The position numbers and the translations under genes are program-made. A stretch of 64,000 nt of DNA from contig CAZUPI010000003.1 in assembly GCA_964621755.1 (NCBI GenBank), positions 20,039 through 84,038 of the forward strand, written 5' to 3'. The notes under the pieces are model-generated. The model made no database searches and was not told the origin of the DNA. It saw only the letters and a program-made list of their open reading frames with translations. The DNA is from UMGS1696 sp964621755 (GTDB taxonomy: Bacteria; Bacillota; Clostridia; Oscillospirales; CAG-272). Shown one piece after another: positions 26,661-35,713 of the stretch. Each line of letters opens with the position of its first letter. Position 1 is the stretch's first letter.

Positions 26661-28082
26661 ATGTATCGTTATCCAAATGTGACTGAAAAGCTGGAGCCGA
26701 ATACTGCTTATGCAATTGGGTTCGCGAGGTTTGACAGAAAGTCGCCGTCGGGACTGTATCATGATTTGCGCCCGTTTCAGGATGACCGCAGGATCTTGCG
26801 CAATCCCCATAAAGGATGGTATTGGCATTATATTGACAACGGATATCTGCGGGACAATTATCGCGTGCATCATGACCCGGCTGACCATCTTGAGCGGTTT
26901 CCGGGACTGAATCACCTCTATCTCCGCTTCGACTGGGGCGATATCGAGAAGGAAAAGGGTGTGTACGACTGGTCTTATATCGACCAGATTATGGAGGAGT
27001 GGGGAAAATACGACTACCGCTTCTCTATGCGCTTTGTCACTTACGAGGGAGCAGGCGAAATTCCGTTTGCGACGCCGGAGTACGTCTATCAAGAGGGTGC
27101 GCGCGGATACGCACTTCCCGGCGGCAGGCTGGAGCCGGACTATGGAGACCCAGTGTTCCTCGAAAATCTTGAGCGGTTCATGGAAGAGGCGGGCAGACGC
27201 TTCAACGGCGACCCCAGAATCGAGCTGGTCGATGTGGGAACGTTTGGAACGTGGGGCGAAGGGCATACCGGAAACGGCAGCGATATCATTTACCCCGCCG
27301 AAGTCATCAAAAAGCATATCGACCTCACCAGAAAATACTTCCCCGACACTTTCGTTATTCTCAACGACGACCACATCAACCACCGCTGGTCGCGCGGATG
27401 GGAGGAAAATATGGACCTTATCGAATATGCCGCATCGCGCGGACTCGGGCTCGACGACGACTCGGTCTGCGTGCGGTACTATGCGGAGCACTGCGGGTAC
27501 AACACGCTTCGCTCTCCGTGGCTGTTCGACTATTTTTACCCAAACGCGCCCATTGTCCTTGAGTTTGAGCACTACCAAAGTGTGGCGGCGGAGGTTTTCA
27601 AGGGCGGCTTCCCGTTCGTTGACGCCATGCGCCGCACTGGATGCACCTTCGCGGGATTCCACGGCTACCCGGTCCCGTGGCTTGAGCGGGAGCCATACCT
27701 CACCGAATACGCCGCAAACCGCCTCGGTTACTGGTACTTCCTCGACGGTGCGGAGGTCGGAAATATGACCGCCGGGTGCCCGAGCAGTGTCGTCCTCTAC
27801 GTCGAAAACCGCGGTTTCGCTAAGGCATACCACCGTTATCAAGCGAAACTGAAGCTCGAGGGAGACGGCGGCTGCTATGTTGAGAACGTAGATTGTGACA
27901 ACCGGCAGTGGGAGGCTGGACAAATCACCCGCGTCCCCTTGACCGTCACGCCCCTGCGCGGTATGACCGGCAATTATCGCTTGTCCGCGGGTTTTTTTGA
28001 GTATGACCGCCCCATCGAGCTGGCAATGAAAGATAAGGACTCCGCCGGCTATTATCCAATATGTGATGTGATTATAAAATAG
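26661..28082 (+). CDS. DUF4832-type protein, glycoside-hydrolase-like TIM barrel
   Basis: A 473-residue protein without a signal peptide. The N-terminal two thirds read as a GH-A-clan-like barrel: RILRNPHKGWYWHYID, LYLRFDWGDIEKEKGVYDWS, then DVGTFGTWGEGHTGN near residue 200 with a Glu at the usual acid/base position, and VLEFEHYQ near 305 with a possible second Glu. The C-terminal part (about 370-473) looks like the beta-sandwich DUF4832 segment (GNMTAGCPSSVVLYVENRGF). The start 26661 follows AAAGGAG. It is probably an intracellular carbohydrate-active enzyme, but activity is unproven. It sits 74 bp behind the GNAT remnant and has no clear partner. Confidence 0.7.
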   Translation: MYRYPNVTEKLEPNTAYAIGFARFDRKSPSGLYHDLRPFQDDRRILRNPHKGWYWHYIDNGYLRDNYRVHHDPADHLERFPGLNHLYLRFDWGDIEKEKGVYDWSYIDQIMEEWGKYDYRFSMRFVTYEGAGEIPFATPEYVYQEGARGYALPGGRLEPDYGDPVFLENLERFMEEAGRRFNGDPRIELVDVGTFGTWGEGHTGNGSDIIYPAEVIKKHIDLTRKYFPDTFVILNDDHINHRWSRGWEENMDLIEYAASRGLGLDDDSVCVRYYAEHCGYNTLRSPWLFDYFYPNAPIVLEFEHYQSVAAEVFKGGFPFVDAMRRTGCTFAGFHGYPVPWLEREPYLTEYAANRLGYWYFLDGAEVGNMTAGCPSSVVLYVENRGFAKAYHRYQAKLKLEGDGGCYVENVDCDNRQWEAGQITRVPLTVTPLRGMTGNYRLSAGFFEYDRPIELAMKDKDSAGYYPICDVIIK

Positions 28083-28149
28083 TTACTTGATAATAGACAA
28101 ATCGTATCAAAAAGGGGCGGAAAACATCGAAAAAAATGTGAATGTGCAC

Positions 28150-28178
28150 TTGACTGAGCGTGAAAAACACGATATAAT
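28150..28178 (+). promoter_or_regulatory. promoter of the exported protein gene
   Basis: TTGACT (28150-28155), a 17-bp spacer and TATAAT (28173-28178), about 40 bp before the start codon. Confidence 0.8.
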
Positions 28179-28218
28179 ATGTACGGAAAATAAATTTTAT
28201 GGAGCAATTGGAGACGGT

Positions 28219-29091
28219 ATGAAAAAAATACGGTATATACTGATGGTTTTGCTGATGATATCCGCCTGCATGTTCGCAGCGATTTTGCCGGTATCCGCGG
28301 GGAGCGCTGAAAAAGCGGTTGGCGAGGTACTGTACCATCAGGATTTTGCGGTGCTTTCGGACTTTTCCAAAAGCGGCATTGTGTCTGGAACGCTGAGTTC
28401 GCCGAACGCATCCTTCTTATGTATAGGGGACTCCCTTGAGATAAACATATACGACAACAACAGGGTATATGCGATTCTGCCGCAAACGGAAGCGGAAAAC
28501 TCATACACGGTGGAGTTTGATTTTTCTTTTACGGCGGTCAATACGGAGAACGGCTATCTGGCATTTCTGCTGACGTGCCGGGGACCGGAGCCGACGAACC
28601 TCACCTACCTGACTATCCGCGCGAACGGTACGATTGACAATTTTGAGAAGCCGGATGAGGCGCTGTCAAAAAGCATCGTGGACGGCGAGGAGATTCACGT
28701 AAAAATTCCAATCGAAAACGGCGCGCTGCACCGTATTGAGCTGATGTCCGAGAGGGGCGCTTGTACGCTCGACCGCGACAACGTGCTCGTAATTAACGAA
28801 GGGGAAATGGGTTTTGCGGTACGCAACGCAAGTGTCCAAATCTCCGAAATCTACATAGTAAACGGTACAGATTACGCAGAAAAAACCGGATACTACGCGA
28901 CCCAGTCCTATGCCGCCGATGAATCCCCCCTTGTCATTCCCACGGAAAGTTCCCCCGTTTTGGAACATTCCCCTGCCACTTCCGACCCCGTTCTCACTGT
29001 TTTACTGGCAGGAGTTTGCATCTGTATTTGCGGGGCTCTCTTTGGAGCAGCCTTATTAAAAATATATGCGCGAAATCACACGTTATTTTGA
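28219..29091 (+). CDS. exported, C-terminally anchored protein of unknown function
   Basis: A 290-residue protein with a signal peptide (IRYILMVLLMISACMFAAIL, cleavage near residue 26), a beta-rich body of about 190 residues and a C-terminal membrane helix (TVLLAGVCICICGALFGAAL) ending in KIYARNHTLF. The body (SYTVEFDFSFTAVNTENGYL, IHVKIPIENGALHRIELMSE) resembles a concanavalin-like jelly roll as in LamG or DUF1080 proteins, though no active-site residues are evident. A Ser/Pro-rich linker precedes the helix, typical of a surface protein held by its C-terminus. The start 28219 is set by GGAG and by the promoter; the frame is open upstream to 28087. Confidence 0.7.
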   Translation: MKKIRYILMVLLMISACMFAAILPVSAGSAEKAVGEVLYHQDFAVLSDFSKSGIVSGTLSSPNASFLCIGDSLEINIYDNNRVYAILPQTEAENSYTVEFDFSFTAVNTENGYLAFLLTCRGPEPTNLTYLTIRANGTIDNFEKPDEALSKSIVDGEEIHVKIPIENGALHRIELMSERGACTLDRDNVLVINEGEMGFAVRNASVQISEIYIVNGTDYAEKTGYYATQSYAADESPLVIPTESSPVLEHSPATSDPVLTVLLAGVCICICGALFGAALLKIYARNHTLF

Positions 29092-29154
29092 CGTCGTGGC
29101 GAGCGAGGACTTGGCGTCCCTGCAAGCTTATCCATGATTTTTCGATAAATCGTT

Positions 29155-29197
29155 CCCCTCGTTGAAGCTGAATGCTAAACGAGGGGGCGCTTTTTTT
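29155..29197 (+). terminator. terminator before the heat-shock operon
   Basis: CCCCTCGTT and AACGAGGGG pair around a 14-base loop, with a run of seven T residues shortly after (29191-29197). Confidence 0.75.
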
Positions 29198-29238
29198 CTG
29201 AATTCATAGATATTTAACAAATAATCTTAATATTGTTA

Positions 29239-29305
29239 TTGAAATGAGACGCGGAAAATGGTAAATTTATTGCATGGATTAGCACTCGATGATTTTAAGT
29301 GCTAA
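29239..29305 (+). promoter_or_regulatory. heat-shock promoter and CIRCE operator
   Basis: TTGAAA (29239-29244), a 17-bp spacer and TAAATT (29262-29267) form the promoter. TTAGCACTC-N9-AAGTGCTAA at 29279-29305 is a CIRCE element with one departure from the consensus right arm (GAGTGCTAA). It covers the transcription start, the normal site of HrcA repression. Confidence 0.92.
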
Positions 29306-29365
29306 TCTTTGAAGAGAGTAATCCACCTCGCGGTTATTTCCGTTTTTTCGGGGAGGTGTTTGAGG

Positions 29366-30457
29366 GTGGAGGAAAAGAAAAATAATCTTAGTGAACGAAA
29401 AAAAATCATACTAAAAGCAATCATTGATGCACATATTGAAAATGGGGAGCCGGTCGGGAGCAAGTTTTTGACTGGGCATGAGCAGTTATCCTGCTCCTCT
29501 GCTACCATCCGCAACGAGATGGCGGAGTTGGAGGAGATGGGGTATCTCGAACAGCCGCACACTTCGGCGGGACGGATTCCGTCGGAAAGCGGATATCGGT
29601 TCTATGTCGACTGGCTGATTGACCGGTACAATTTCACGCAGGGCGAAATCAGCGAGCTTCAGCGTATTCTGCGGCAGAAACAGTCTGAACTTGATTCCAT
29701 CATGCAGACTGCCGTAGCTCTTGCGGCAAAGCTTACGAATTACACCGCTCTCGCGATAAAACCGCGTCAGACGCGCATCACGGTCGGACGGTACGAGCTT
29801 ATCGAGCTTGATGAAACGACGCTGGTGCTCATTATGCTCATCGGCAGTATTGTGAAGACGAAGTATGTACATGCGAATCGCCCGATTCCAAGCGAGGCGG
29901 TGTCGAGACTGTCTGCGGTCCTGAACAAATACGTCACCGGTATTACCGCCGCAGAGATTACGCTGCCGATGCTGATGGAGATGGAGCGCATGATGGGCGA
30001 GTACGAATACCTTGTCGCTCCTGTCATCAAGGCGGTGTGTGAGACAATATCCGTGTTCGACAGCGGCGAACTTCGGTTTGAAGGAATCAACCGGCTGTTG
30101 TCCTATCCGGAGGTCTACGATATGGACAGACTCCGCGATATGCTTGCGCTGTTTGAGAAAAAGGACGACCTTCTTGCAGTGCTGTCTGAGGAGACGACGC
30201 ACACGGATAACGACCGCGTGCAGGTTTACATCGGCCGTGAAAATGTGGTGAAGGTTATGGACAATTCGACGCTTATCTTCAAAACGGTGCGCGACCACGG
30301 CAAAACGGTCGGGGCAATCGGCATCATCGGACCAACGCGGATGAATTACCGACGAGTTATCGCGACGATTGACCACCTTACACGCGGTATGACCGACCTG
30401 CTTGATGGATCCAATCCATCTGACAACGCGGAAAACGCGGATAAGAATGAAAAATAA
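29366..30457 (+). CDS. hrcA: heat-inducible transcription repressor HrcA
   Basis: A 363-residue HrcA. Winged-helix DNA-binding part (LSERKKIILKAIIDAHIENG, SCSSATIRNEMAELEEMGYL, TSAGRIPSESGYRFYVDWLI, residues 7-95), then the GAF-like and inserted dimerisation domains with the family end (VGAIGIIGPTRMNYRRVIAT). The start is GTG 29366, 9 bp after GGAGG; the frame is open upstream to 29309, inside the leader. It binds the CIRCE site just upstream, repressing its own operon until heat shock titrates GroEL. Confidence 0.95.
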   Translation: MEEKKNNLSERKKIILKAIIDAHIENGEPVGSKFLTGHEQLSCSSATIRNEMAELEEMGYLEQPHTSAGRIPSESGYRFYVDWLIDRYNFTQGEISELQRILRQKQSELDSIMQTAVALAAKLTNYTALAIKPRQTRITVGRYELIELDETTLVLIMLIGSIVKTKYVHANRPIPSEAVSRLSAVLNKYVTGITAAEITLPMLMEMERMMGEYEYLVAPVIKAVCETISVFDSGELRFEGINRLLSYPEVYDMDRLRDMLALFEKKDDLLAVLSEETTHTDNDRVQVYIGRENVVKVMDNSTLIFKTVRDHGKTVGAIGIIGPTRMNYRRVIATIDHLTRGMTDLLDGSNPSDNAENADKNEK

Positions 30458-30474
30458 TAGAGTTGGAGATAAAA

Positions 30475-31110
30475 ATGGCAGAGATGAAAAAAACACAGCC
30501 TGATGAGAACGTCCCCGACGCCGAACAAAAGGTGCCTGACGCGACAGAAGCTGCGCCGGAGTGTAATGCTCAAGCTGCTGAGGCTGCGAAGGATGAAAAA
30601 GAAAAAAATAGTAAACCGGATAAAAAATCCGATGTGAAAACACTGAAGGCGAAATTGGCAGAGGCGGAAAAAAAGCTTGAAGCGGAGAAAAAACGTGCGG
30701 ATGAGCTGAATGATAAGTACCTTCGCACCGCTGCCGAGTACGACAACTTCCGCAAGCGTTCCGTGAAGGAGCGCGAAACGGCATACGGGGACGCGGTCTC
30801 CGATACGCTCGCCGGACTGCTGCCGGTCATCGACAATTTGCAGTATGCGGCGAAGTATACGGAAGGGGACGCGGATAAGTTTATCGAGGGGGTGAACCTT
30901 ATTCTTGGTAAGCTGCCCGATACCCTCGATCGGCTTGGAATCAAGGCGTTCGGAGAAGCTGGTGAAAAGTTCGACCCGGCGCTGCACAACGCGGTGATGC
31001 ACGTCGAGAATGAATCCCTCGAGGAAGGCGTTATCGTGGACGTGCTTCAGTGCGGTTATATGTATGGCGAAAAGGTTATCCGGTACGCGATGGTCAAGGT
31101 CGCGAACTGA
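30475..31110 (+). CDS. grpE: nucleotide exchange factor GrpE
   Basis: 211 residues: an acidic, low-complexity N-terminus (about 1-65), a long coiled coil (KLAEAEKKLEAEKKRADELN, 65-95) leading into RTAAEYDNFRKRSVKERETA, and the C-terminal beta domain with the family motif GEKFDPALHNAVMHVEN. It promotes ADP release from DnaK. It lies 17 bp after hrcA; the ATG at 30475 has GGAG upstream, better than the TTG at 30463. Confidence 0.96.
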   Translation: MAEMKKTQPDENVPDAEQKVPDATEAAPECNAQAAEAAKDEKEKNSKPDKKSDVKTLKAKLAEAEKKLEAEKKRADELNDKYLRTAAEYDNFRKRSVKERETAYGDAVSDTLAGLLPVIDNLQYAAKYTEGDADKFIEGVNLILGKLPDTLDRLGIKAFGEAGEKFDPALHNAVMHVENESLEEGVIVDVLQCGYMYGEKVIRYAMVKVAN

Positions 31111-31195
31111 GGCGAAAGCATCATAAATTGGTATAAGTCAGTCAAATCAAAATTTTATATATAATATAAATATAGAAAGTATTGGGAGGCACATT

Positions 31196-33034
31196 ATGGG
31201 AAAGATTATTGGTATAGATTTAGGTACAACAAACTCTTGCGTAGCGGTGTTTGAAGGCGGCGAGCCGACTGTTATTCCGAATCCGGAAGGCGCGAGAACC
31301 ACACCGTCCGTTGTCGCATTCTCCAAGTCCGGCGAACGTATGGTAGGACAGGTTGCAAAGCGTCAGGCTATCACAAACCCTGACCGTACCGTTATGTCCA
31401 TCAAGCGTGAAATGGGTACCGCTTACACCGTTTCCATCGACGATAAGAAGTATACCCCGCAGGAAATCTCCGCGATGATTCTTCAGAAGCTCAAGGCTGA
31501 CGCAGAAGCATACCTCGGCACTTCTGTATCGCAGGCTGTTATCACCGTTCCGGCATACTTCTCCGACGCACAGAGACAGGCGACCAAGGACGCGGGCAAA
31601 ATCGCAGGTCTGGAAGTTCTCCGTATCATCAACGAACCTACCGCGGCTGCTCTTGCATACGGCATGGATAAGGAAAATGAGCAGAAAATCATGATTTACG
31701 ACCTCGGCGGCGGCACCTTCGATGTATCCCTTCTCGAAATTTCCGACGGCGTATTTGAAGTGCTCGCTACTGCCGGCAACAATCGACTCGGCGGCGACGA
31801 TTTTGATAACCGCATCATAAACTGGATTGCGGAGACATTCGCAAAGGAAAACGGCGGTATCGACCTGCGCAAGGATAAGATGGCGCTCCAGAGACTGAAG
31901 GACGCAGCTGAAAAAGCGAAGATTGAACTGTCCGGCATGAGCTCTGCAAACATCAATCTGCCGTTCATCACCGCAGATGCAACCGGCCCGAAGCACTTTG
32001 ATGCAAACCTCACCAGAGCAATGTTCAACGACATGACTGCCGACCTCGTTCGCGCTACCATCGAGCCTACAAAGCAGGTCCTCCGCGACGCAGGACTCCA
32101 GCCCAGCCAGATTGACAAGGTTCTTCTCGTCGGCGGTTCCACAAGAATCCCCGCTGTTCAGGAAGCAATCAAGAATTATATCGGCAAGGAACCCTTCAAG
32201 GGTATCAACCCGGACGAATGCGTTGCTATCGGCGCAGCTATTCAGGGCGGCGTTCTCGGCGGCGATGTAAAGGATTTGCTCCTTCTCGACGTAACGCCTC
32301 TGTCACTCGGGATTGAAACTCTCGGCGGCGTATTCAATAGAATTATCGACAGAAATACAACCATTCCGGTAAAGAAGAGTCAGGTTTACTCCACCGCTGC
32401 TGACGGTCAGACTTCCGTTGAGATTCATGTGCTCCAGGGCGAGCGCGACATGGCAGCCGGCAACACGACCCTTGGCAGATTCATTCTCGACGGCATCACA
32501 CCGGCACCGCGCGGCGTACCGCAGATTGAAGTTACCTTCGATATCGACGCAAACGGCATTGTAAACGTGTCGGCAACGGATAAGGGAACGGGCAAGGAGC
32601 AGCATATCACCATCACCTCCTCCATCAACATGTCCAAGGAAGACATCGACCGTGCAGTTCACGAAGCGGAAAAGTTCGCGGAAGAGGACAGAAAGAATAA
32701 GGAATCTGTTGAAATCAAGAACAGAGCGGAGACTCTCGTATACCAGAGCGAAAAGAGCTTGAACGACATTGGCGACAAGGCATCCGAATCGGATAAGGCA
32801 TCCGTTCGTGCGGCAATTGACAAGCTGAAGGAGACCGTGAAGGGCGACAACCTTGACGCAATCAAGGCAGACACAGAAGCGCTCGAGAAGGCGTTCTATC
32901 CGATAGCGGAGAAGATGTACGCACAGCAGGCACAGGCTGACCCGAATGCAGGCGCACAGGGCGGTACAGGTGCTCAGGACGGCAACGGCAACACCTACTA
33001 CAGCGCAGACTTCGAAGATAAGTCTGATAAGTAA
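31196..33034 (+). CDS. dnaK: molecular chaperone DnaK (Hsp70)
   Basis: 612 residues. ATPase domain about 1-355 (GIDLGTTNSCVAVFEGGEP, IYDLGGGTFDVSLLEISDG, VLLVGGSTRIPAVQEAI), linker DLLLLDVTPLSLGIET, beta-sandwich substrate domain to about 480, then the helical lid and a Gly/Gln-rich tail ending DFEDKSDK. Without the extra subdomain insertion of Gram-negative DnaK, as usual for Firmicutes. GGGAGG precedes the ATG. Strong codon bias. Confidence 0.98.
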   Translation: MGKIIGIDLGTTNSCVAVFEGGEPTVIPNPEGARTTPSVVAFSKSGERMVGQVAKRQAITNPDRTVMSIKREMGTAYTVSIDDKKYTPQEISAMILQKLKADAEAYLGTSVSQAVITVPAYFSDAQRQATKDAGKIAGLEVLRIINEPTAAALAYGMDKENEQKIMIYDLGGGTFDVSLLEISDGVFEVLATAGNNRLGGDDFDNRIINWIAETFAKENGGIDLRKDKMALQRLKDAAEKAKIELSGMSSANINLPFITADATGPKHFDANLTRAMFNDMTADLVRATIEPTKQVLRDAGLQPSQIDKVLLVGGSTRIPAVQEAIKNYIGKEPFKGINPDECVAIGAAIQGGVLGGDVKDLLLLDVTPLSLGIETLGGVFNRIIDRNTTIPVKKSQVYSTAADGQTSVEIHVLQGERDMAAGNTTLGRFILDGITPAPRGVPQIEVTFDIDANGIVNVSATDKGTGKEQHITITSSINMSKEDIDRAVHEAEKFAEEDRKNKESVEIKNRAETLVYQSEKSLNDIGDKASESDKASVRAAIDKLKETVKGDNLDAIKADTEALEKAFYPIAEKMYAQQAQADPNAGAQGGTGAQDGNGNTYYSADFEDKSDK

Positions 33035-33277
33035 GAGGTGTCCGGTCATTCTTTCAAAAAAACTTATACTGAGCAGTATGGAATTTAAATTAAAGGACAT
33101 TTTGTTCGAAAGTTTTTGAGAAGGAGTGCGGGGAGGGACTTTTTCAAAAAGGTTTTTCCAGCCTCTCCTACAGTATAATAACACAACCGCGGGCGGGGAA
33201 ATCTCCGCCCATTTGGCGGTGAAAAAAGTAAATTAACCTCTGACTCAAAAATCATCCACTTATTTTCGGAGGAACAC

Positions 33278-34420
33278 ATGGCTGACGCGAATAAAAGAGA
33301 CTATTACGAGGTGCTCGGGGTATCGAAGAATGCCGACGAAGCAACGATAAAAAAAGCATACAGGCAGCTTGCGAAGAAGTATCACCCGGACATGAATCCG
33401 GGCGACACGGAGGCGGAAGCAAAATTTAAAGAAGTAAACGAGGCTTACGATGTGCTGTCCGACCCGGACAAGAAGGCAAAATATGACCAGTATGGTCATG
33501 CAGCGTTCGACCCGTCATCGGGCATGGGCGGCGCAGGCTTTGGCGGTTTTGGGGACTTTGACGGATTCGACATTAACGACATTTTCTCGAGCTTTTTCGG
33601 CGGCTCGACTGGTTCCACCCGCCGTAACGGCCCGATTCGCGGCGACAACATCACCGTGCGTCTGACGCTGACATTTGAGGAAGCAGTGTTCGGCTGTAAG
33701 AAGGAGATAACATACCAAAAGGTGCAGAAGTGCGCAGAGTGCAACGGCACAGGCGCGGCGAAGGGAACGTCTCCAAAGACTTGTCCGAACTGCGGCGGAA
33801 ACGGGCAGGTGAAGGTGCAGCAGCGGTCCCCATTCGGCATTATTCAGACGATGAAGACCTGCGAGACCTGCCGCGGTACAGGTAAAATCATCGAAAATAA
33901 GTGTGATAAGTGCCGTGGTACGGGATTTGTGCGCGCCTCGAAGAAGCTGGAGGTAAATATTCCGGCAGGCATTGACGACGGGCAGCAGATTGCGCTGAAG
34001 TATCAGGGCAGCGACGGTATGAACGGCGGCTCAGCCGGGGACTTAAACATTATCATCAGTGTGCGGCCGCATTCCGTATTCGAGCGTGATGGAGACGACA
34101 TCTACTGCGAGGTGCCGATAACGTATGCAGAAGCGACACTCGGTGCGGAAATCAATATCCCGACGCTGGAAGGCAGCCAGAAGTACGAGATTCCCGAAGG
34201 CACGCAGACCGGAACAGTCTTCACCTTGAAGAACAAAGGCGTGACCCGCGTCAACTCAAAGGTGCGCGGCAACCTCTACATCACAGTAGTAGTAGAAGTT
34301 CCAAAGAATCTGAACGCCGAACAAAAAGCACTCCTCGAAAAATTTGCCTCCTCCTGCGGCGAATCCAACTACAACAAGCGGACAAAATTTTTTAAGAGAT
34401 TTTTTAACAAGGATAATTGA
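33278..34420 (+). CDS. dnaJ: co-chaperone DnaJ (Hsp40)
   Basis: 380 residues: J domain with HPD in KYHPDMNPGD (residues 1-70), a Gly/Phe-rich linker (SGMGGAGFGGFGDFDGFDIN), the four-repeat zinc domain (CAECNGTG, CPNCGGNG, CETCRGTG, CDKCRGTG, about 148-215) and the C-terminal substrate-binding domains. A 243-bp gap with hairpin-forming sequence separates it from dnaK. It stimulates DnaK ATPase and delivers clients. Confidence 0.97.
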   Translation: MADANKRDYYEVLGVSKNADEATIKKAYRQLAKKYHPDMNPGDTEAEAKFKEVNEAYDVLSDPDKKAKYDQYGHAAFDPSSGMGGAGFGGFGDFDGFDINDIFSSFFGGSTGSTRRNGPIRGDNITVRLTLTFEEAVFGCKKEITYQKVQKCAECNGTGAAKGTSPKTCPNCGGNGQVKVQQRSPFGIIQTMKTCETCRGTGKIIENKCDKCRGTGFVRASKKLEVNIPAGIDDGQQIALKYQGSDGMNGGSAGDLNIIISVRPHSVFERDGDDIYCEVPITYAEATLGAEINIPTLEGSQKYEIPEGTQTGTVFTLKNKGVTRVNSKVRGNLYITVVVEVPKNLNAEQKALLEKFASSCGESNYNKRTKFFKRFFNKDN

Positions 34421-34565
34421 TGGGGCGCTGCCCCGCTTAGGGACCTTTTGAGAAGGGGCCCCAAGAACCTCTAAACCTTTTTATGAAAAAGGTTTCTTGA
34501 TGTCCCAACCTCGTATAAAAGTTTTTAGGGGGTTTTAGGGGGATTTTTTCAAAAATCCTCCTAAC
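34421..34565 (+). repeat. cluster of three hairpins between dnaJ and prmA
   Basis: GGGGC-GCT-GCCCC (34422-34434), AAACCTTTTT-ATG-AAAAAGGTTT (34473-34495) and AGGGGGATTTTT-TC-AAAAATCCTCCT (about 34538-34563) follow one another. The blocks GGACCTTTTGAGAAGG, AACCTCTAAACCTTTTT and TTTTAGGGGGATTTTTTC recur in other gaps of this window. They probably attenuate transcription between dnaJ and prmA. Confidence 0.6.
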
Positions 34566-34594
34566 GTCTCCCCTCCCCAAAATAAGGAGTAAAA

Positions 34595-35551
34595 ATGGAC
34601 GATAATAAAAGCTGGATTCAGATTAAAGTGAAGTGCGCGGCGGCTGACGTTGAGGTGGCGTCGAGCGTGATGAGCATGGTTGACAATGGGCTGATGATTG
34701 AGGATTATTCGGATGTTGGTCAGGTACTTGATGGGGTATATGGCGACCTTATTGATGAGTCGATTTTGAATGCTGACCGCAGTGTGGCGGCGGTATCGGT
34801 GTTTATTCCGACTATCAAGTCTCCGGCGGAGAGTGAGCTTTATATCAAGAATCGGCTGGAGCTGCTTGGCGTGAAGTTTGAGATTACGCATGAGGGCGTG
34901 CGCGAAGAGGATTGGGCCGATTCGTGGAAGCAGTACTACAAGCCGATAAAGACCGGTCAGCGGCTGGTTATCGTTCCGGTGTGGGAGGAGTATACGCCAG
35001 CGGACGGCGAGATTATCGTGTTGATGGACCCCGGAATGGCATTTGGCACCGGTACCCATGAGACGACCCGTCTTTGCGCCGGATTTGTCGAGAAATACAC
35101 AACTGAATTTAAGGAAAAAGGAGCTTGCAGGGTGCTTGACGTTGGCTGCGGTTCGGGAATTCTGGCGATTGCGGCGTCAAAGGTCGGCGCGGATTCCTGT
35201 TTTGCGTGCGATATCGACCCTGTGGCGGTCCGCGTGGCGAAGGAGAATACCGAGCTGAACCACACGCCGAACGTGAAGTGTGCGGCGTCTGACCTGCTCA
35301 AGCAGGTCGAACGTGTGGACGGTGGGTATCATGTGATTGTCGCAAACATTGTTGCAGATATTATTATCCGTCTTGCTCCGGCTGTCGGTGAGTATCTTGC
35401 AAAGGACGGTGTGTTCATCGTTTCCGGTATTATCGAAGAACGCGCGGCTGAGGTCACGGACGCGCTGAATGCCGCCGGTTATACCGTGATTGAAGACAGG
35501 CGGGAGAACGGCTGGTACGCCGCGACGGTCAAGAGAAAAGAGGAAGCGTGA
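34595..35551 (+). CDS. prmA: ribosomal protein L11 methyltransferase
   Basis: 318 residues. The N-terminal substrate-recognition domain (about 1-95) is followed by the class I SAM fold: MDPGMAFGTGTHETTRLCAG, VLDVGCGSGILAIAASKVGA (motif I), CDIDPVAVRVAKEN (motif II) and the catalytic-region VIVANIVADIIIRLAP. Complete. Location behind dnaJ is standard in Firmicutes. AAGGAG precedes the ATG. Confidence 0.95.
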   Translation: MDDNKSWIQIKVKCAAADVEVASSVMSMVDNGLMIEDYSDVGQVLDGVYGDLIDESILNADRSVAAVSVFIPTIKSPAESELYIKNRLELLGVKFEITHEGVREEDWADSWKQYYKPIKTGQRLVIVPVWEEYTPADGEIIVLMDPGMAFGTGTHETTRLCAGFVEKYTTEFKEKGACRVLDVGCGSGILAIAASKVGADSCFACDIDPVAVRVAKENTELNHTPNVKCAASDLLKQVERVDGGYHVIVANIVADIIIRLAPAVGEYLAKDGVFIVSGIIEERAAEVTDALNAAGYTVIEDRRENGWYAATVKRKEEA

Positions 35552-35613
35552 GGTCCACGGGGTTCCGGGAATATTGTCAAACTTTGTGGGTACTTACGGA
35601 GTTTCCGAAAGCG

Positions 35614-35646
35614 AAACGGTAGGATAAGCAAATCCTACCGTTTTTT
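35614..35646. terminator. terminator between prmA and the convergent aminopeptidase gene
   Basis: ACGGTAGGAT-AAGCAA-ATCCTACCGT with A-residues before and six T residues after; usable in both directions. Confidence 0.88.
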
Positions 35647-35713
35647 CAATATACTTTATTTCTTAGACTGTTTGGGGATGTTTGCTGCCTGTTTAACACA
35701 GCTTCTGAACTTT

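Noticed and set aside
26655..27923. 422-codon open frame on the minus strand
   Set aside because: Antisense shadow of the DUF4832 gene; no recognisable domains and no ribosome binding site.
29486..30784. 432-codon open frame on the minus strand
   Set aside because: Antisense to hrcA and grpE, both certain genes with normal family motifs.
32303..33184. 293-codon open frame on the minus strand
   Set aside because: Antisense to dnaK; low-complexity sequence typical of a shadow frame.
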